Source: Globodera rostochiensis (lineage: Eukaryota > Nematoda > Chromadorea > Rhabditida > Heteroderidae). From it: a stretch of DNA of 64,000 nucleotides. The notes under the pieces were generated by a model. The model was not told the origin of the DNA. It ran no database searches and saw only the letters and a list, made by a program, of their open reading frames with translations. Made by a program: the position numbers and the translations under genes. The stretch spans positions 417,472 to 481,471 of the forward strand of contig JAEVLN010000031.1 in NCBI GenBank assembly GCA_018350325.1, read 5' to 3'. Shown here piece by piece: positions 1 to 14,252 of this stretch; positions within the stretch are counted from its first letter, which is position 1; each line of letters begins with the position of its first letter.

Positions 1-595
1 GAAGAATAATTTATAAGAAAAAGCCAAGCGGTTTAATTTGCATTTAAAAAGTTTACACCCATCGGGGTCTTCAATTTTATACAAATAACTTTTTCAGTTT
101 TCACATTGTTAAACTTTGACTTAACAATTGCTTTATAAAGCCTAGAGCTTTTGAATGGCAAGGGTTCCCTAAACCCCGACTTTTTTAGTCGGGGTTTTCG
201 TCCCCGACCCCGACTTTTTTGAATTTTTCGGGGTTTCTGCTGGGAAAAACCCCGACCCTCGGGGACGAAAACCCCGACCCTCGGGGACGAAAACCCCGAC
301 CCTCGGGGACGAAAACCCCGACCCTCGGGGACGAAAACCCCGACCCTTGGGGACGAAAACCCCGACCCTCGGGGACGAAAACCCCGACCCTCGGGGACGA
401 AAACCCCGACCCTCGGGGACGAAAACCCCGACCCTTGGGGACGAAAACCCCGACCCAGACTTTTCACGCACCCGAGGGGTCGTGGATGAACTCTACTTTG
501 GGTGTTCTCTTCGGGGGGGGGGGCGGGGGTGTGGCGGGCAAAACGAGCTGTTTTGATTTGGCATTTTGTAAAAATTGGTTCAATCAAATTTTAAG
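1..595. other. Upstream intron of the Groucho/UNC-37 gene
   Basis: No conserved coding sequence is visible before the exon that starts near 596. The stretch is read as intron because the downstream exons begin in the middle of the Groucho protein. It holds a C/G-rich minisatellite (254-456) and a G-run near 517-526. Long open frames here exist only because the 22-bp repeat lacks stop codons. Confidence 0.6.
254..456. repeat. 22-bp minisatellite, about 9 copies
   Basis: Nine near-identical 22-bp units share the core GGGGACGAAAACCCC; two carry a CTT for CTC variant. The unit is partly self-complementary (GGGG...CCCC). Flanks at 178-250 carry diverged copies in both orientations, giving the same self-similar look as the hAT-like elements further on, but I could not find matching terminal repeats here. 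Confidence 0.9.
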
Positions 596-3113
<2,518 letters not shown>

Positions 3114-3145
3114 GGGATGGCATTTTTGACGGATTTAAACGTGGA

Positions 3146-3351
3146 CCATACAATTCAATTTGGCTTTTTTCTTTGTCGGTAAATGTTAATTAATGCATTC
3201 AAAAGTGACCGGCCATACAATTCACTTTGGCATTTTTCTTTGTCGGTAAATGTTAATTAATGCATTCAACGACCATACAATTCAATTTGGCTTTTTTCTT
3301 TGTCGGTAAATGTTAATGAATGCATTCAAAAGTGACCATACAATTCAATTC
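3146..3351 (+). repeat. 60-67 bp tandem repeat in the UNC-37 3' flank, about 3.3 copies
   Basis: Units start CCATACAATTCA at 3146, 3213, 3273 and 3336, each running through TTTGTCGGTAAATGTTAAT. It starts 33 bases after the stop codon, so it is probably inside the 3' untranslated region. Confidence 0.85.
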
Positions 3352-3404
3352 CAAATCAAACTTTTTCGATACCATTCGAAAGTAGAAGCATTCAGAAGCA
3401 AAAT

Positions 3405-3490
3405 TAAACTATTGGGCAACTCTCAAAAAAAGTTGTAGCCCAACCAAGCGTTTTCTGGGCAACACTTTTTTGAGATTGTCCAATAGTTTA
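3405..3490. repeat. Imperfect hairpin (foldback), about 35-bp arms
   Basis: TAAACTATTGG at the left and CCAATAGTTTA at the right enclose CTCAAAAAAAGTTG / TTTTTTGAGATTG arms. The AAGTTRT..CC / CCAATAG vocabulary resembles the dispersed relative of the satellite (see 17690-17830). Confidence 0.7.
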
Positions 3491-3961
3491 ACATTTTTGG
3501 TTAGATTTGAAAGAATTTATCCAGGAGAACGATTAAGTCCTAAAATACTCGGCAATTCATTTTACGCTTAAATAACATTTGACGAGCGATTGGCCGATAA
3601 GAAATGAAATTGAATATTGAAACAGTTTGAAATTGCAGAAAATTGCTGAACTCTTTCTTCTCCCGCTGTTGCCGTTCAACACGTGTAATCTGTTTTTTAT
3701 TTACATAATTTTCTGGAATTCAACATTTGTAAATTTTTTTTTCAAAATACATTGAAAAATTAATAAGCGCTAAGAACTTAAATCCTAATAAAAATAAATA
3801 ATGATTTTTCAAAATTATTCGAAATATGGTTTTTTTAGCGCTAAAAAAATTTTAAAAACATTTGGTAAATTTTGGTGGAGAAAACGCATTGGACTGTTTA
3901 TAATCCAAAACTTGCTAAATGATTAAATTGCTTTTTCGTGGCATTTTTCAAAGCTGAAAAG

Positions 3962-4204
3962 TAGGGTAGGACGGGACCGGTACGGAATTTCCCGGTTTTT
4001 CAGGTCCCGGTCCCGACTCGGGACGGGACTTTTGAAAAATGAAAGTCCCGGTCCCGGTTTTTCTGGTCCCGGTAAGTCCCGATCCCGGTTTTTCTGGTCC
4101 CGGGAAGTCCCGGTTCCCGGTTTTTCCTAAAAGTCCGGGTCCTGGTTTTTCCCAAAAGTCCCGGTCCCGGTTTTTCCCAAAAGTTCCGGTCCCGTCCTAC
4201 CCTA
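3962..4204. mobile_element. hAT-like non-autonomous element, GGTCCCGGT family
   Basis: Perfect 19-bp terminal inverted repeats TAGGGTAGGACGGGACCGG and a perfect 8-bp target-site duplication CTGAAAAG (3954-3961 and 4205-4212). The 243-bp interior is a run of GGTCCCGGTTTTTC units, that is, amplified copies of the sequence just inside the terminus. No open frame with recognisable homology. Confidence 0.92.
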
Positions 4205-4748
4205 CTGAAAAGGTTAATTAGGTTTTTGTCTATTTTTGCTCTCTCGAGCCTATTTTGGCATTTTTTCAAAATTTCTTAAGAAAAATACAATAAAATTCGA
4301 ATTTTTCCTTCATAGAATTTCGTGCTTTTTTAGACGCGTATTTTGCAGTTTTCTTGCCTAATAGTAGCAGCCCTATGGATTGATAACTTTATTATCATTT
4401 TTTTAGCCTTTTCTGGCCATAACTTTTTTGAGTTTTGAACAATTGATTAGCTTTTGTTTGAAGATAGCTACTACTCATAGAATAATTGTTTAAAAACTCC
4501 AATTTAGCATTAAAAAATTATCAGATATAACAAACAAGTTTTCTCTAATTCAAATTAGATCCGTTATTGTATCGTTTGGGTGTTCGTCTGTCTCTCCAAA
4601 AAACAAAAACTTCCAGACAAAGTGGCGACAAATTATTTTAGAAAGTGACGGTCGGTAAATTGCTGCGATATTGGTAGTATTTTGATGCGGATTCGAACCA
4701 CCCATTTTGTGCAAAATTTATTATTATTATTGTATGCATGGTGGACGG

Positions 4749-5197
4749 CAGGGTTGCAACGGATCATCCGAAATCCGTTATCTGAAATTCGGATTGTTTT
4801 CTCAATCCGATATACGAAATCCGATCCGACAAATTTTGAGCACCAATCCAATATCCAAAATCCGATCCGACAAATTTTGGGCACCAATCCAATATCCAAA
4901 ATCCGATCCGACAAATTTTGGCAAATCCGATCTGAAATCCGGATAATTGTCTGATATGTTTGAACAATTTTAACAAACAAAATTGAACCAAAATGTAAAA
5001 TTTAATTGCATACCGAAGGACTTATCAACATTTTATTTGTTTTTGTGTGCACTATTTTTTTTAATTTTATCATTTCCCGAAAATCTTCTCAAATTCGGTG
5101 TTTTTCAAATCCGATATCCGAAATCCGATCCGACAAATTTTGGGTTATCCGATCCGAAATCCGTATCCGACTTTTTTCCCAATCCGTTGCAACTCTG
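4749..5197. mobile_element. hAT-like non-autonomous element, ATCCGAAATCCG family
   Basis: Termini CAGGGTTGCAACGGAT and ATCCGTTGCAACTCTG (one mismatch as inverted repeats) with a perfect 8-bp duplication GTGGACGG (4741-4748 and 5198-5205). The interior has three units of about 45 bp built on AAATCCGATCCGACAAATTTTG, split here as AAATCCGATCCG plus ACAAATTTTG, plus a central AT-rich spacer. Confidence 0.92.
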
Positions 5198-5625
5198 GTG
5201 GACGGCATTTAAAATTTAATAAAATATGTTATTTGTTATTGTAGGTATGGTGGACGACTATTAAAATTAAAATCATATTATTATTATAATCGTATGTATG
5301 GCGGACGCCTATTAAAAACTAAAATTAAAACAAAAAAATAAAGCATTGATGAGCGATAAAACAATTTTTGCAGATTTAAGCTAACTTAAATTTACTCAAA
5401 AACTGATTTCGATTCTTTTCCGCACCAATTTTTGATCGAAAATTCGGGTTCAGCACCAAACAAAACAGAGAAGTGGTTTTTTTGGAAGTTGATGGATTTT
5501 TTTCAAAATTTCTTAAAGTATTTAACGCTCTTAGCGGTAAATTTCTGATATACAATTGCTAGGCTCAAACAGTGCCGGCGGGACTATTTTTTAATATTTT
5601 TTGTTTTAAATATATTGATAAAAAT

Positions 5626-5890
5626 CAGGCGTGTGCACGGACATCCGGATGTCCGGATATCCGCGGATATATCCGGATACGGACAGATAACGGATATGGT
5701 TTTTTGGATCGTCACGGATACAGACGGATAACGGATATAAAAAATCCACTTATCCGGATATATCCGCTGTATATCCGCGGATATCCGGATATGGGATTTT
5801 GGAAGGTCACGGATACGGACGGATAACGGATATGAGATTTCGAGGACGGACGGATACGGATACAAAAATTCGTATCCGTGCACACCCCTG
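5626..5890. mobile_element. hAT-like non-autonomous element, CGGATATCCG family
   Basis: Termini CAGGCGTGTGCACGGA and TCCGTGCACACCCCTG, perfect 8-bp duplication ATAAAAAT on both sides. The interior is made almost wholly of TCCGGATAT and ACGGATAC copies in both orientations. Confidence 0.92.
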
Positions 5891-6724
5891 ATAAAAATCT
5901 TTACATTTACATTATGGCATCAATGTTCTAAATATAAATGGTTAAGAAATTGTGTTAATGGGTAGTTAACACGTTTTTAAAATTCAAATAAACTTTCAGC
6001 AAGCTAGGGGTGCCTATCAATATTAATGAGGATTATAAGGATGGACCTATTAAAAACTAAATAAAAATAACTTTTGTTCATTTTTGTGTTTTGCCCATTT
6101 TCATTTCACAACGATTCAGTCTTAGTCTCGAAGCCAACTGTGAATTGCGTGGTCAAGACCATGTTTCTAAGGCTCAACAGTGTTAAAAAATATGTTTTTA
6201 AATTTTGATGGTGGTTTGCCAAATTGCAGAGCATTTATGGCGTTGTTAACTCCATAGAAATATTCCGTTAAAAATCATATAACCAATGTTAAAACAGTCG
6301 TCCTTTGTGATCGGTGCATCTTCAGCTACCGAAAAACATAGAAAGTTTATGCTCACTGCTCCTGTGACCATGCTGGTTTTGAGGCCCTGTAATTTTTGGG
6401 ATACTTTTTTTATCTAATATATTTACCATCCCTTACTTTTTGAATGAATGTTGCCGTTGAGTTACACATACAAGTTTTAATGTTTTTATCAGTTGGTCGT
6501 CGGCGTTATCTTTGTCAGCGCAATGCAATATGATCATGTTCACGATTCAAGTGTTTGATCAGTTTGTCGTCAACGCCTTTCTTTATCATCGCGCAAGAAA
6601 AGCCAATCTTGACGACACTTTTGACTAAAGTTTATTGAAATAAATTTTTTAATAAAAGAATAACTATTTCGTAGTTTTTTATTTTTTAGCAAATTGTCAA
6701 AAAAATTAATAATAAGTAATCAAT

Positions 6725-7210
6725 AGAGCCCGGATTTTCATGTTTTAACATGTCTTTTTGGCGTATAGGGAATCATGAGAGAAGCCCAAAAATAGCATTC
6801 ATTTCGAAAAATTTTAAGCGATTTTTAGTCCAACTTTTTTGAGAATAAATCAATATTTCGACATTTATTCATAATATCCATATTTCGGCAATTTTTAAAT
6901 ATTAAGAAAAATGCATTTTTTAGACTTTTTTCCGAAAATTCTTGAAGAAATTCACTATTTAGGCATTTTTCGCAAAAATTTCTTAAGAAAAATGCAATAA
7001 AAACTTTAAAATGTACCCTCAAAATCAAAAATTTCAAACCAGAAATGCACCCCTAAAATGACTTTTTTTGGACCAAAAATGTAGCACCAAATATTGAAAT
7101 TTTCTTTAAAATTTTTTATTGATATTTTTTTAAAATTTCCAAAAATATGTGAAAAATATTATATTTACAACTATAAAAGTAAAATTAATAAAGAATGACG
7201 AATTTTAAAG
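6725..7210. repeat. Dispersed repeat, about 480 bp (second copy 20275-20760)
   Basis: Shares with 20275-20760 the successive motifs GAGAGAAGCCCAAAAATAG, GCAATAAAAACT, AATGCACCCCTAAA, GACTTTTTYTTGGACCAAAAA and GAAAAATATTATATTT in the same order and spacing. No coding potential and no clear termini seen. A shorter diverged relative starts near 15845. Confidence 0.75.
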
Positions 7211-7213
7211 AGA

Positions 7214-7460
7214 TTTTATTTTGGAAGAAATAATGCGCGAAAAGGAGAGAGAGAGAGTGTGTCAGACGGCGAGAGTAATTGGGATATCAACGCACCCTAT
7301 CGAAAATTTGTTTAGTTTTTCCATAAGAAAACAGAAATTGTTAGATGCGTTGAACCACAAGGCCGGGGGGTGCTAGTGGTGTGGGGGATCACTGTGTAAC
7401 AATTTTTTGAACTGTTCGACCGAAAGGTTGGACTTAAAATACTTCGCAAAAAAATTTATA
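7214..7460. repeat. Dispersed 235-bp repeat with internal hairpin (copies also at 23727 and 23998)
   Basis: Three copies share GCGCGAAAAGGAGAGAG, GTCAGACGGCGAGAGTAAT, ATCAACGCACCCTATC, TTTTTCCATAAGAAA, TGCGTTGAACCACAAGGC and ACTGTTCGACCGAAAGGT. CAACGCA and TGCGTTG can pair across about 55 bases. The GC-rich parts are better conserved than the AT-rich parts, which would suit either a SINE or a structured RNA; I cannot tell which. Confidence 0.7.
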
Positions 7461-7867
7461 CAATTAAATTTAAACTTTGAAACATTTTATTCTTCTAGGA
7501 AATATATTGCGCAAAAAACTATTTTCATATTCAGCAGGTTGTTTTAAATTATTTTTAATTTTAGCTCCGAAATTTGGAATTGAGTTAACGGCATTGATGC
7601 TTTAAATTCTCAATTTTTTTTTTGTTGACAAATTTGGAAACAGCGCATCAAATAACAGATTTAAATATTTAAACAATTTTTAGAATAAAATTATTTTCCT
7701 AAATTTTGACCTAAGGTTCCCCCCCCCCCCCTCCCCTTCAAAATGAACCGGTTCAAAACTCGGTTTAAATGCTATAAAAGTTTTGATTGTTCTATTGGTT
7801 TCAGCCCCTAAAAAACTTATAAAGGGTTTGGGCGATTTTAACTCTGCGACCTCTGATATATATTTAC

Positions 7868-7961
7868 TAGTGATGCACGAGAGTCTCGAGTCTCGGGGTC
7901 AAGTCTCGGTCTCGGTATCGAGTCTCGAGTATCGGGAAATTTTGGGTCTCGTGCATCACTA
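7868..7961. mobile_element. 94-bp hAT-like element, TCTCGAG family
   Basis: Perfect 15-bp inverted termini TAGTGATGCACGAGA and perfect 8-bp duplication ATATTTAC (7860-7867 and 7962-7969). The interior is only TCTCGAG/TCTCGG repeats. A left-end relative without its right end is at 25746. Confidence 0.93.
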
Positions 7962-8035
7962 ATATTTACTCAAAAACCAAAAGGTAAAAAGAGCGGTACC
8001 TAAATAAATGCCTTTTGAAAATGAATTTTCTGTTT

Positions 8036-8114
8036 CGTGCATAGCGCAGTGGTAACGGCGCGAGCTTCCCAGTGCACCTCCCTATTAAGGGTACAACTCC
8101 CTTTCATGTGCACG
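8036..8114 (+). other. tRNA-like sequence (degenerate tRNA or SINE head)
   Basis: Acceptor stem CGTGCA/TGCACG, A-box-like TAGCGCAGTGG, D stem GCGC/GCGC, and a perfect 5-bp T stem AAGGG/CCCTT with 7-base loop TACAACT. The anticodon arm does not fold into a 5-bp stem, and position 55 is A instead of T/C context. I therefore read it as a tRNA-derived repeat or pseudogene, not a functional tRNA. Confidence 0.5.
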
Positions 8115-8174
8115 CTATTTTTTCTAATTTTTTAAATTAGTTGAATATTTTATTAAATTTTAGCAATTAAAAAC

Positions 8175-9338
8175 TAGTGTTCGGCACGGTAAATTTTACC
8201 GCGGTAAAAACCGGTAAAAATCGGTAAAAATTCACGGTAAATTTACCGGTTTACCGTTACCGGTCGCATTTCGTCCCAACCGGTAAAAACCGGTAACGGT
8301 AAAAATCGGTAAATTTACCGATTTACCGTTACCGGTCCAAGTCATTTACCGCGGTAAATTACCGGTTTTCCGGTAAAAAATTTTAAACTAATATTGATAC
8401 TTATTTTGAATTTGGCATTCAATTCAAAGAAATTTTGGGTCAAGACTGACTCAAACATAGTCCAAAATCGCAATTTTTTGCCCATTTTTTAAAAAAAATC
8501 TTAAAAATTCGAAAAATCCCCCCCCCCTGGTTCAGGAGAGATACATTTAGAAATTGCAGAAAAAAACTTGAAAAAAAATGGGCTAGGACACTGTCTCGGG
8601 GTAGACCACGAAAAATGTTTGTCATTATTTAGGCCTCCGTCCTTATTTTTCGGATTTTATGAAGATTTTCATAATATTTTGATGACAATATTCAAAATGA
8701 GAAAATTTCGAAGCGAATTGGGCCAATTTTTATTACAAATTGGGAGTCAAAATTCCAAAAATTTTCTCGCCGACCCTCCCGCCCCCATCTTTCCCAAAAA
8801 ATAAAAAAAGATATAATAGAAAATAAAACGTTTTTATTTTGATAAATGTAAATTTAGAGTGTACTTGAAATTCGTTGCCTGTTATGTACTTGGAAATCAA
8901 GACGTTTGTAATTGGGAATTGTTTTTACCCGATGGAAGCCCTGAATAATACCCAAAAAAACACCCTCCAAAATCCAACTTCTTTTTTTGAAAAAAATTGA
9001 TTAAGAAAACCGAAAAATGCAACCCCTAAAATTGTCATCGGAATGTGCAGAAGAAAAATCGAGAACTGGTTCATAACAAATTTGTGCAAGTTATCGGGAA
9101 AGATTTGTTGTGAGTTTGTAAAACTAGAAAGGACTTTCATTTCAATTTTTGAAAATTTACCGATTTACCGAGATTTACCGGCATTTTTTGGTCGGTAAAA
9201 ACCGGTAACGGTAAAAACCGGTAAATTTACCGATTTACCGTTACCGGTCGTTTTGGGCCACGAACGGTAAAAAACCGGTAACGGTAATTACCGGTTTTAC
9301 CGTTACCGTTACCGGAAAATGCCATTTGCCGAACACTA
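8175..9338. mobile_element. 1.16-kb hAT-like element, CCGGTAAA family
   Basis: Perfect 12-bp termini TAGTGTTCGGCA / TGCCGAACACTA and a perfect 8-bp duplication TTAAAAAC (8167-8174 and 9339-9346). About 190 bp at each end is an array of CCGGTAAA / TTTACCGG copies in both orientations; the middle 750 bp is ordinary AT-rich sequence without a conserved frame. It is the largest of the set and best shows subterminal arrays flanking a plain core. Confidence 0.92.
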
Positions 9339-9670
9339 TTAAAAACCCATGAGATAGTCTAATTTTGGTAAGTATTTATTTTCCCAAAATAATTAGGCAA
9401 GGATTGTTTTTAGGTGCAATAATCTAGTTTTAGGTACACCTATCTAGGTTCTAAAAACTCATCAAAATTGGTGCTAAAACTCCAAAACGCCAAAATTAGG
9501 TGCAAAAAGTTGTAGGCAAAGTCAAATTTCTTTAAAATTAAAAAATGAAAAATAATCCTTCAAATGTATTAAAATTCACAATTGAAAAAGAAACAAATTC
9601 ATCTCATTGTTAGTTAAAAAATGTTAAAATTGTTGATTTTTACTGTTCTAATTCGGGTACGGAGTCCGAA

Positions 9671-10064
9671 CAGTGATGCCAACTCCCCTTCGATCAAATA
9701 TGGCATCTGGCTCCAAAATGTGGCATTTTTGTGGCAGTTTTCTTAAGAAATTTTTAAAAAACAATTTTTTTTGAGAATTCTGCTTTCTGCTGGGGAGGAG
9801 GTGCCGATAGGCGCCGCCAAGAAAATTTTAAATTTTTTACTCAATTTGTTAAGAAATTTGCAATCAAAAAAACTTCAAATTCTAATCAAAGAACACTATT
9901 TTCGGGAATCCTCATTTTTTCCTTAAAAAATAAGAAAATTTCACAAAGTTTAAAAAGGTGGCAAAAAGCAAAAATACTGGCAAGTATAGAAATGTGGCAA
10001 AAATAGTGGCAAATTTTCAAAATAGTGGCATTTGCTATTAAAAAAGGGCATGTTGGCATCCGTG
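9671..10064. mobile_element. hAT-like element with GTGGCAAAAA repeats
   Basis: Termini CAGTGATGCCAAC and GTTGGCATCCGTG (11 of 13 as inverted repeats); flanking 8-mers AGTCCGAA and GATCCGAA agree at 6 of 8. Near both ends the interior repeats GTGGCA/TGGCATTT. It contains one copy of the GGCGGTGCCGATAGGCGCC palindrome at about 9798-9818, probably a nested insertion. Confidence 0.65.
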
Positions 10065-10733
10065 GATCCGAAATTTGTCAAAATAGAAGTCTGATTCGGA
10101 TTCTGTACATTTTATGGCAAGCTTTTTCCAATTGAACCTTTGTCAACAGTTTTGTGGTAATGCTTGTAAAATTTTGCTTGAAAAAAAAGATTGTTGTACG
10201 GCATTAATAATTGCTCTAAAATTGCTATCATAAAAACTTGTCGAAACCGCGGATTTTTTAAACATTTCGAGAGGTAGAAGGCCAATAAAATCGTAAATAA
10301 AATTTTCAATGCTTGTGACATTTCTTTAATGGAGGTGGGGTGATTAACCATTTTTACAACATTTATTCCGATCACCACACGCGACATTTAACAAATCATT
10401 TCAACAAGAGAAAAAACTAAATATAAATTTTTTGAACATTGTGCCTAAAAACTAAGCTTAAAATAATAAATTATTAAAGCACTATATATTGGATGCTTAT
10501 AATTTTATAAAATTTGAAAATCTGTTTTTTCTTATGTTCTTATTTTTTCGGAAAAAAGGGATTCTAATGGTATTATTCAGTTTTGTGAACGCCTCGATTA
10601 TTTGAATATTTTCAAATTTTACTAGGATTATTCATTTAATGCGCTGCTGACATATAACCTTTTTCGCACATAATTAAATAAATGTTTTCAAAAAAAACTG
10701 AACTTCTACTTATTATTGTGCAAATTAAAAATT

Positions 10734-11240
10734 GCAAATTGTCCAATTTTTGACAATAGCCGCGTGTCATCTTCAATTTGCATCATAATTAGGCTTATTT
10801 CCAACGCGCCGGGGATTAACCAGGAGAAAAGGACACGGTCAAAACCAATTTCATGGACCCAAAAAAGATTTATTTAACGATTCTGCACAAAGTTTTGAAA
10901 TAATCGATGTTAGAAGCCAATATTCTAATTGGAAAAAATGGGAACTTTTTAGCCATCTTGTATATAATTTTAAAATTGGGGTTAAAAATAGGGCCATTTT
11001 TAATATGTTTACTCAAAAGTGTAAAATCATCATTAGTTTTTTTCTAATTTATTAAAAATTATTAAGTTAGAGAAATGTGAAAAAAAATTTTTCACTGCAA
11101 ACAATTCCTTCAATTCTGGCATTGTCTCGAAGCACATTCTTTTGCACTTTGTGCAAATTGTCCAATTTTTGATAATAGCCGCGTGTCATCTTCAATTTGA
11201 ATCATAATTAGGCGTATTTTCAACACGCCGGGGATCAACC
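10734..11240. repeat. Direct duplication of an ~88-bp segment (10734-10821 and 11152-11240)
   Basis: Both copies run GCAAATTGTCCAATTTTTG, then AATAGCCGCGTGTCATCTTC, AATCATAATTAGGC and ACGCCGGGGATHAACC, with few differences, about 418 bp apart. The sequence between is unremarkable AT-rich DNA. Confidence 0.8.
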
Positions 11241-11258
11241 GAGAGTCAAAAATCATAT

Positions 11259-11324
11259 ACCGTATTTCCTCAAATAGAAGACCCCATTTAGAAGACCCGG
11301 GTCTTCTATTTGAGGAAATACGGT
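11259..11324. mobile_element. 66-bp perfect-arm foldback flanked by TA (mariner-like MITE remnant)
   Basis: Both arms read ACCGTATTTCCTCAAATAGA and continue AGACCC, giving a perfect 26-bp inverted repeat around a short loop. TA at each junction would fit a Tc1/mariner-type duplication. The class is inferred from the TA only. Confidence 0.65.
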
Positions 11325-12693
11325 AATCCAGATCAATAAAATTCAAATAAATTCGAGAAAAGGTTGTAAACGAAAGTGTAAATATTTTGAACACCATTCG
11401 AACTCCACATTTTCCGTCTGCAGAAATTTTATGGAGCCGAAGACATCAAAATTCGGCTGAAATCGCAACACTTGACAGTTGCAAAAAAATATTATGTTGA
11501 CAAATGCCGAGCTGGTCGGCATGTAGCCTTGAATTTCGTTGTTGGTTGATCTGACCGCGCCGTCGGAAAATTTTTTTGTTGAACATTTTACCGATTCGAA
11601 TTTTCAAAATTCAATTTTTTTTTATCAACCAAGAATTGCCAGTACTTTTTAGGTTGGTTTTTAGCGCTTAAATAGAAGCTGAGTTGGCCCAACGGCGCTG
11701 ATCTACATATCTGTGAAATATATTGATTGGTGCACTGATTTACTTTTCAGTTGAAATTTCGTTAGATTTTGGCATATTCAGTACATAAAAAATTCCCGCC
11801 AAATAATCCATTTTGAAAAAGATTGATGGATTGGACGGAGGTCAATGAGTGAGCAAAAAACAAAATTCTCATAACTACGGCACAAAGCTCCGAGGCAATC
11901 ATTTTGATTGCCTACCCAACTGTTGGCCTTCTTTAAGGAGGATAAGGTCAACGCACTTTCCACATTTTGCCTTTCCCATTTATTCGTATATTTTACTCTT
12001 TTGGCATTTGAATTTTATCCAATAAATATATATTTATTGTTTTTTTCATTTGCCTTTTTTTAGATTTTATGTTGCGAGTAATTTTTAATTACTGAAAATT
12101 ACGGAAATCAAATTAAATTTAAATATTTAGGGAGAATTTTTAGTCAAAAAATGTGAAATTTATTTGATCCGGGGCATTTTGACCGTTTTAGGTGCCATTT
12201 CACCCGAAATTTGTCAACGTGCAATTTTCGAGCCCAGAATTCGGGCTTTTGTATTGCTTTTTGCTTGTATAGATGTATTAAAATGCCATCTTTCAGTTTC
12301 TAGCTCATTGGAGTCATAAATAATGATCATTTGGATCAATTAAATTAATGTGACAAACAAAGTTGTAAGTTTTAAAGATATTTTCCAATTCATAGAAAAT
12401 AACTAATATTATATTTATATTAAATAAAAAATCCGTAAAAACATTAATGGGAGCGATAAACTAAAATTAAACCAAAGTTTTACTTTTTAAATTCCATCTG
12501 GAAACCCTTCCATCTGGAAACCCAGCATTAATTTAATTTCTTTTTTTTTGTTATTTTTTGTTTTTATGTATTAAGAAAGAATATGAGTACGGCACAAAAT
12601 TTTATGCATCTTTTTATTTTAGCCATTGAAATCATAAAAACAAATCATTTGGCAACAAAAAAATAAATTCCTGACAATCCGAAGAAAGTGAAA
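11325..12693. other. Intergenic, no supported gene
   Basis: AT-rich sequence without conserved frames, clear repeats or RNA genes that I can recognise. It would contain the promoter of the F-box-family gene if that gene is or was transcribed. Confidence 0.6.
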
Positions 12694-13169
12694 ATGGACA
12701 AACGGTTGAAAGAAATGTGAGTTTTTTTTAAATTTTCCAAAGATTGTCCTCATCTAAACGAGAAAATTGACAGTTTTTGGTTGTAATAAAACAAAAAAAA
12801 CTTTTGCATTGTTTACGGGGGGATCTAATTACCTTTTTAACAATTTAATCATTTTTCAGTTTTATTTGCGACGACGTTTTGTTCAATGTCTTAGCATTTT
12901 GTGGGCCATTTGTGCTCGGACTGAAAATTGCGCTGATCAGAGATCGATTTGACTTTTTGGTGGACGCGCATTTCAGAACGAAGGAATGGGCGTTGGGCGA
13001 TTTGAAAATTTGTCGCGCTTCTTATGGAAATGGCACTGAAATTGTCAAAATTGGTGACGATAATGTCGAGCATCGGCTTCCAATTCCGCAAGATCCGCTT
13101 CCCGACAATGTGATCGAGTTCAAAAGCATTCAAATAAGGTCAATGTCGGTTTAATGGTTCTGCAAGCGG

Positions 13170-13644
13170 TAATAGTTAGTTTATACCCCCTCCCCCACTT
13201 TTTTGAAAAAATAATTTTTTTGTTTCAAAGTCGAGAGAAAATGGTATTTTTAGGGGGATATTCAGAGGCGTAAAATGCGATTCTAACATTCATTTCGATC
13301 AATTTTGAACCCTGAACCCGGAATTAGAATATTTTTGAAAATTCAAAATTTTCCAAAATTAATTTTGGCCTCAAAATAATTCAAAGAGCATAAATTCAAT
13401 TATTATTCGCTTTTTCGTAATAATTTAATGCTTTTTGAATGGTTTTGAGGCTAAAATTAATTTTTCTAAAATTTTGATTGTTTAAAAAATTATTTGAATT
13501 CGGATCCGGGGTTCGAAATAGGTCGAAATGGATGTTAGTATCGCATTTTACGTCTCTGAATACCCATAGAAATATAATTTTTCTCGACTTTGAAACAAAA
13601 CATTATTTAAAAAAAGGGGGGGGGGGATATAAACTTAACTATTA
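13170..13644. mobile_element. 475-bp foldback element in intron 2 of the F-box-family gene
   Basis: Two arms of about 230 bp are imperfect inverted copies: TAATAGTTAGTTTATACCCC at the left versus GGATATAAACTTAACTATTA at the right. Related landmarks recur inward (TCAAAGTCGAGA / TCTCGACTTTGA; GGCCTCAAAATAATTC / TTTTGAGGC). CTGCAAGCG before and CTGCAAGCT after could be a 9-bp duplication, as in Mutator-like elements. A single-arm relative lies at about 22690-22890. Confidence 0.75.
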
Positions 13645-14252
13645 GCCTGCAAGCTCTTAAAAGTCCTTTTTCTTGCAAATGTTTGTTGAATTTCGCAAAA
13701 CTTTTAGTTACATTGACCAAAGTGCCATCGAATTTCTCCAACGCATTCGCCGACTTTTCGACTCCAACGGCACCAATGTTTGGATTGAAACGCCTGACGA
13801 CCAAAACCGCAGCTGGGGCATCATTTGGCACCGGATTTGGCCTTTGATCAACGACAACATTTGCGGCATTTATTTGCCTTTTAACAAACTCAACCGTTTG
13901 CGCCAATTCTCTCGTGCCATTCTTCGCGATTGCGCACAGCTCCGCGTGATCCATTGCGGTTCTATTTTTCCCGCGTTCCCGGCCGATGACAGTGCCGGCA
14001 CTTCTTCTGGCCAAGCGTTGGCCAAATGGTTGCACACGCCCCGCGGGGATGGGCTTCCGAAGGTGTTGGAAAGCTTTGCTCATTTGCCAAAAATGGAGGG
14101 ACTCAAAATGGTAATGCTTTCAATGTGAATTTCTGCTCTTTCATTAATTTGTTATTCCATTTTTGGCATTTATCAATTCGGTAGCAGAGCCTGTCAATTT
14201 TATCATCTGTCTTTGGGATGCTTCGTCTTCTGCTGACATTGTGCCATTTGAA

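Noticed and set aside
160..480. A hAT-like element around the 22-bp minisatellite
   Set aside because: The self-complementary repeats fit the pattern, but I could find neither inverted CAGGG/TAGGG termini nor an 8-bp duplication.
4676..4710. B-box-like GGATTCGAACC on the minus strand as a tRNA
   Set aside because: No A box or acceptor stem at the right distance.
5571..5883. Opposing open frames of 84 and 99 codons
   Set aside because: They lie within a transposable element made of CGGATATCC repeats, where the repeat itself excludes stops.
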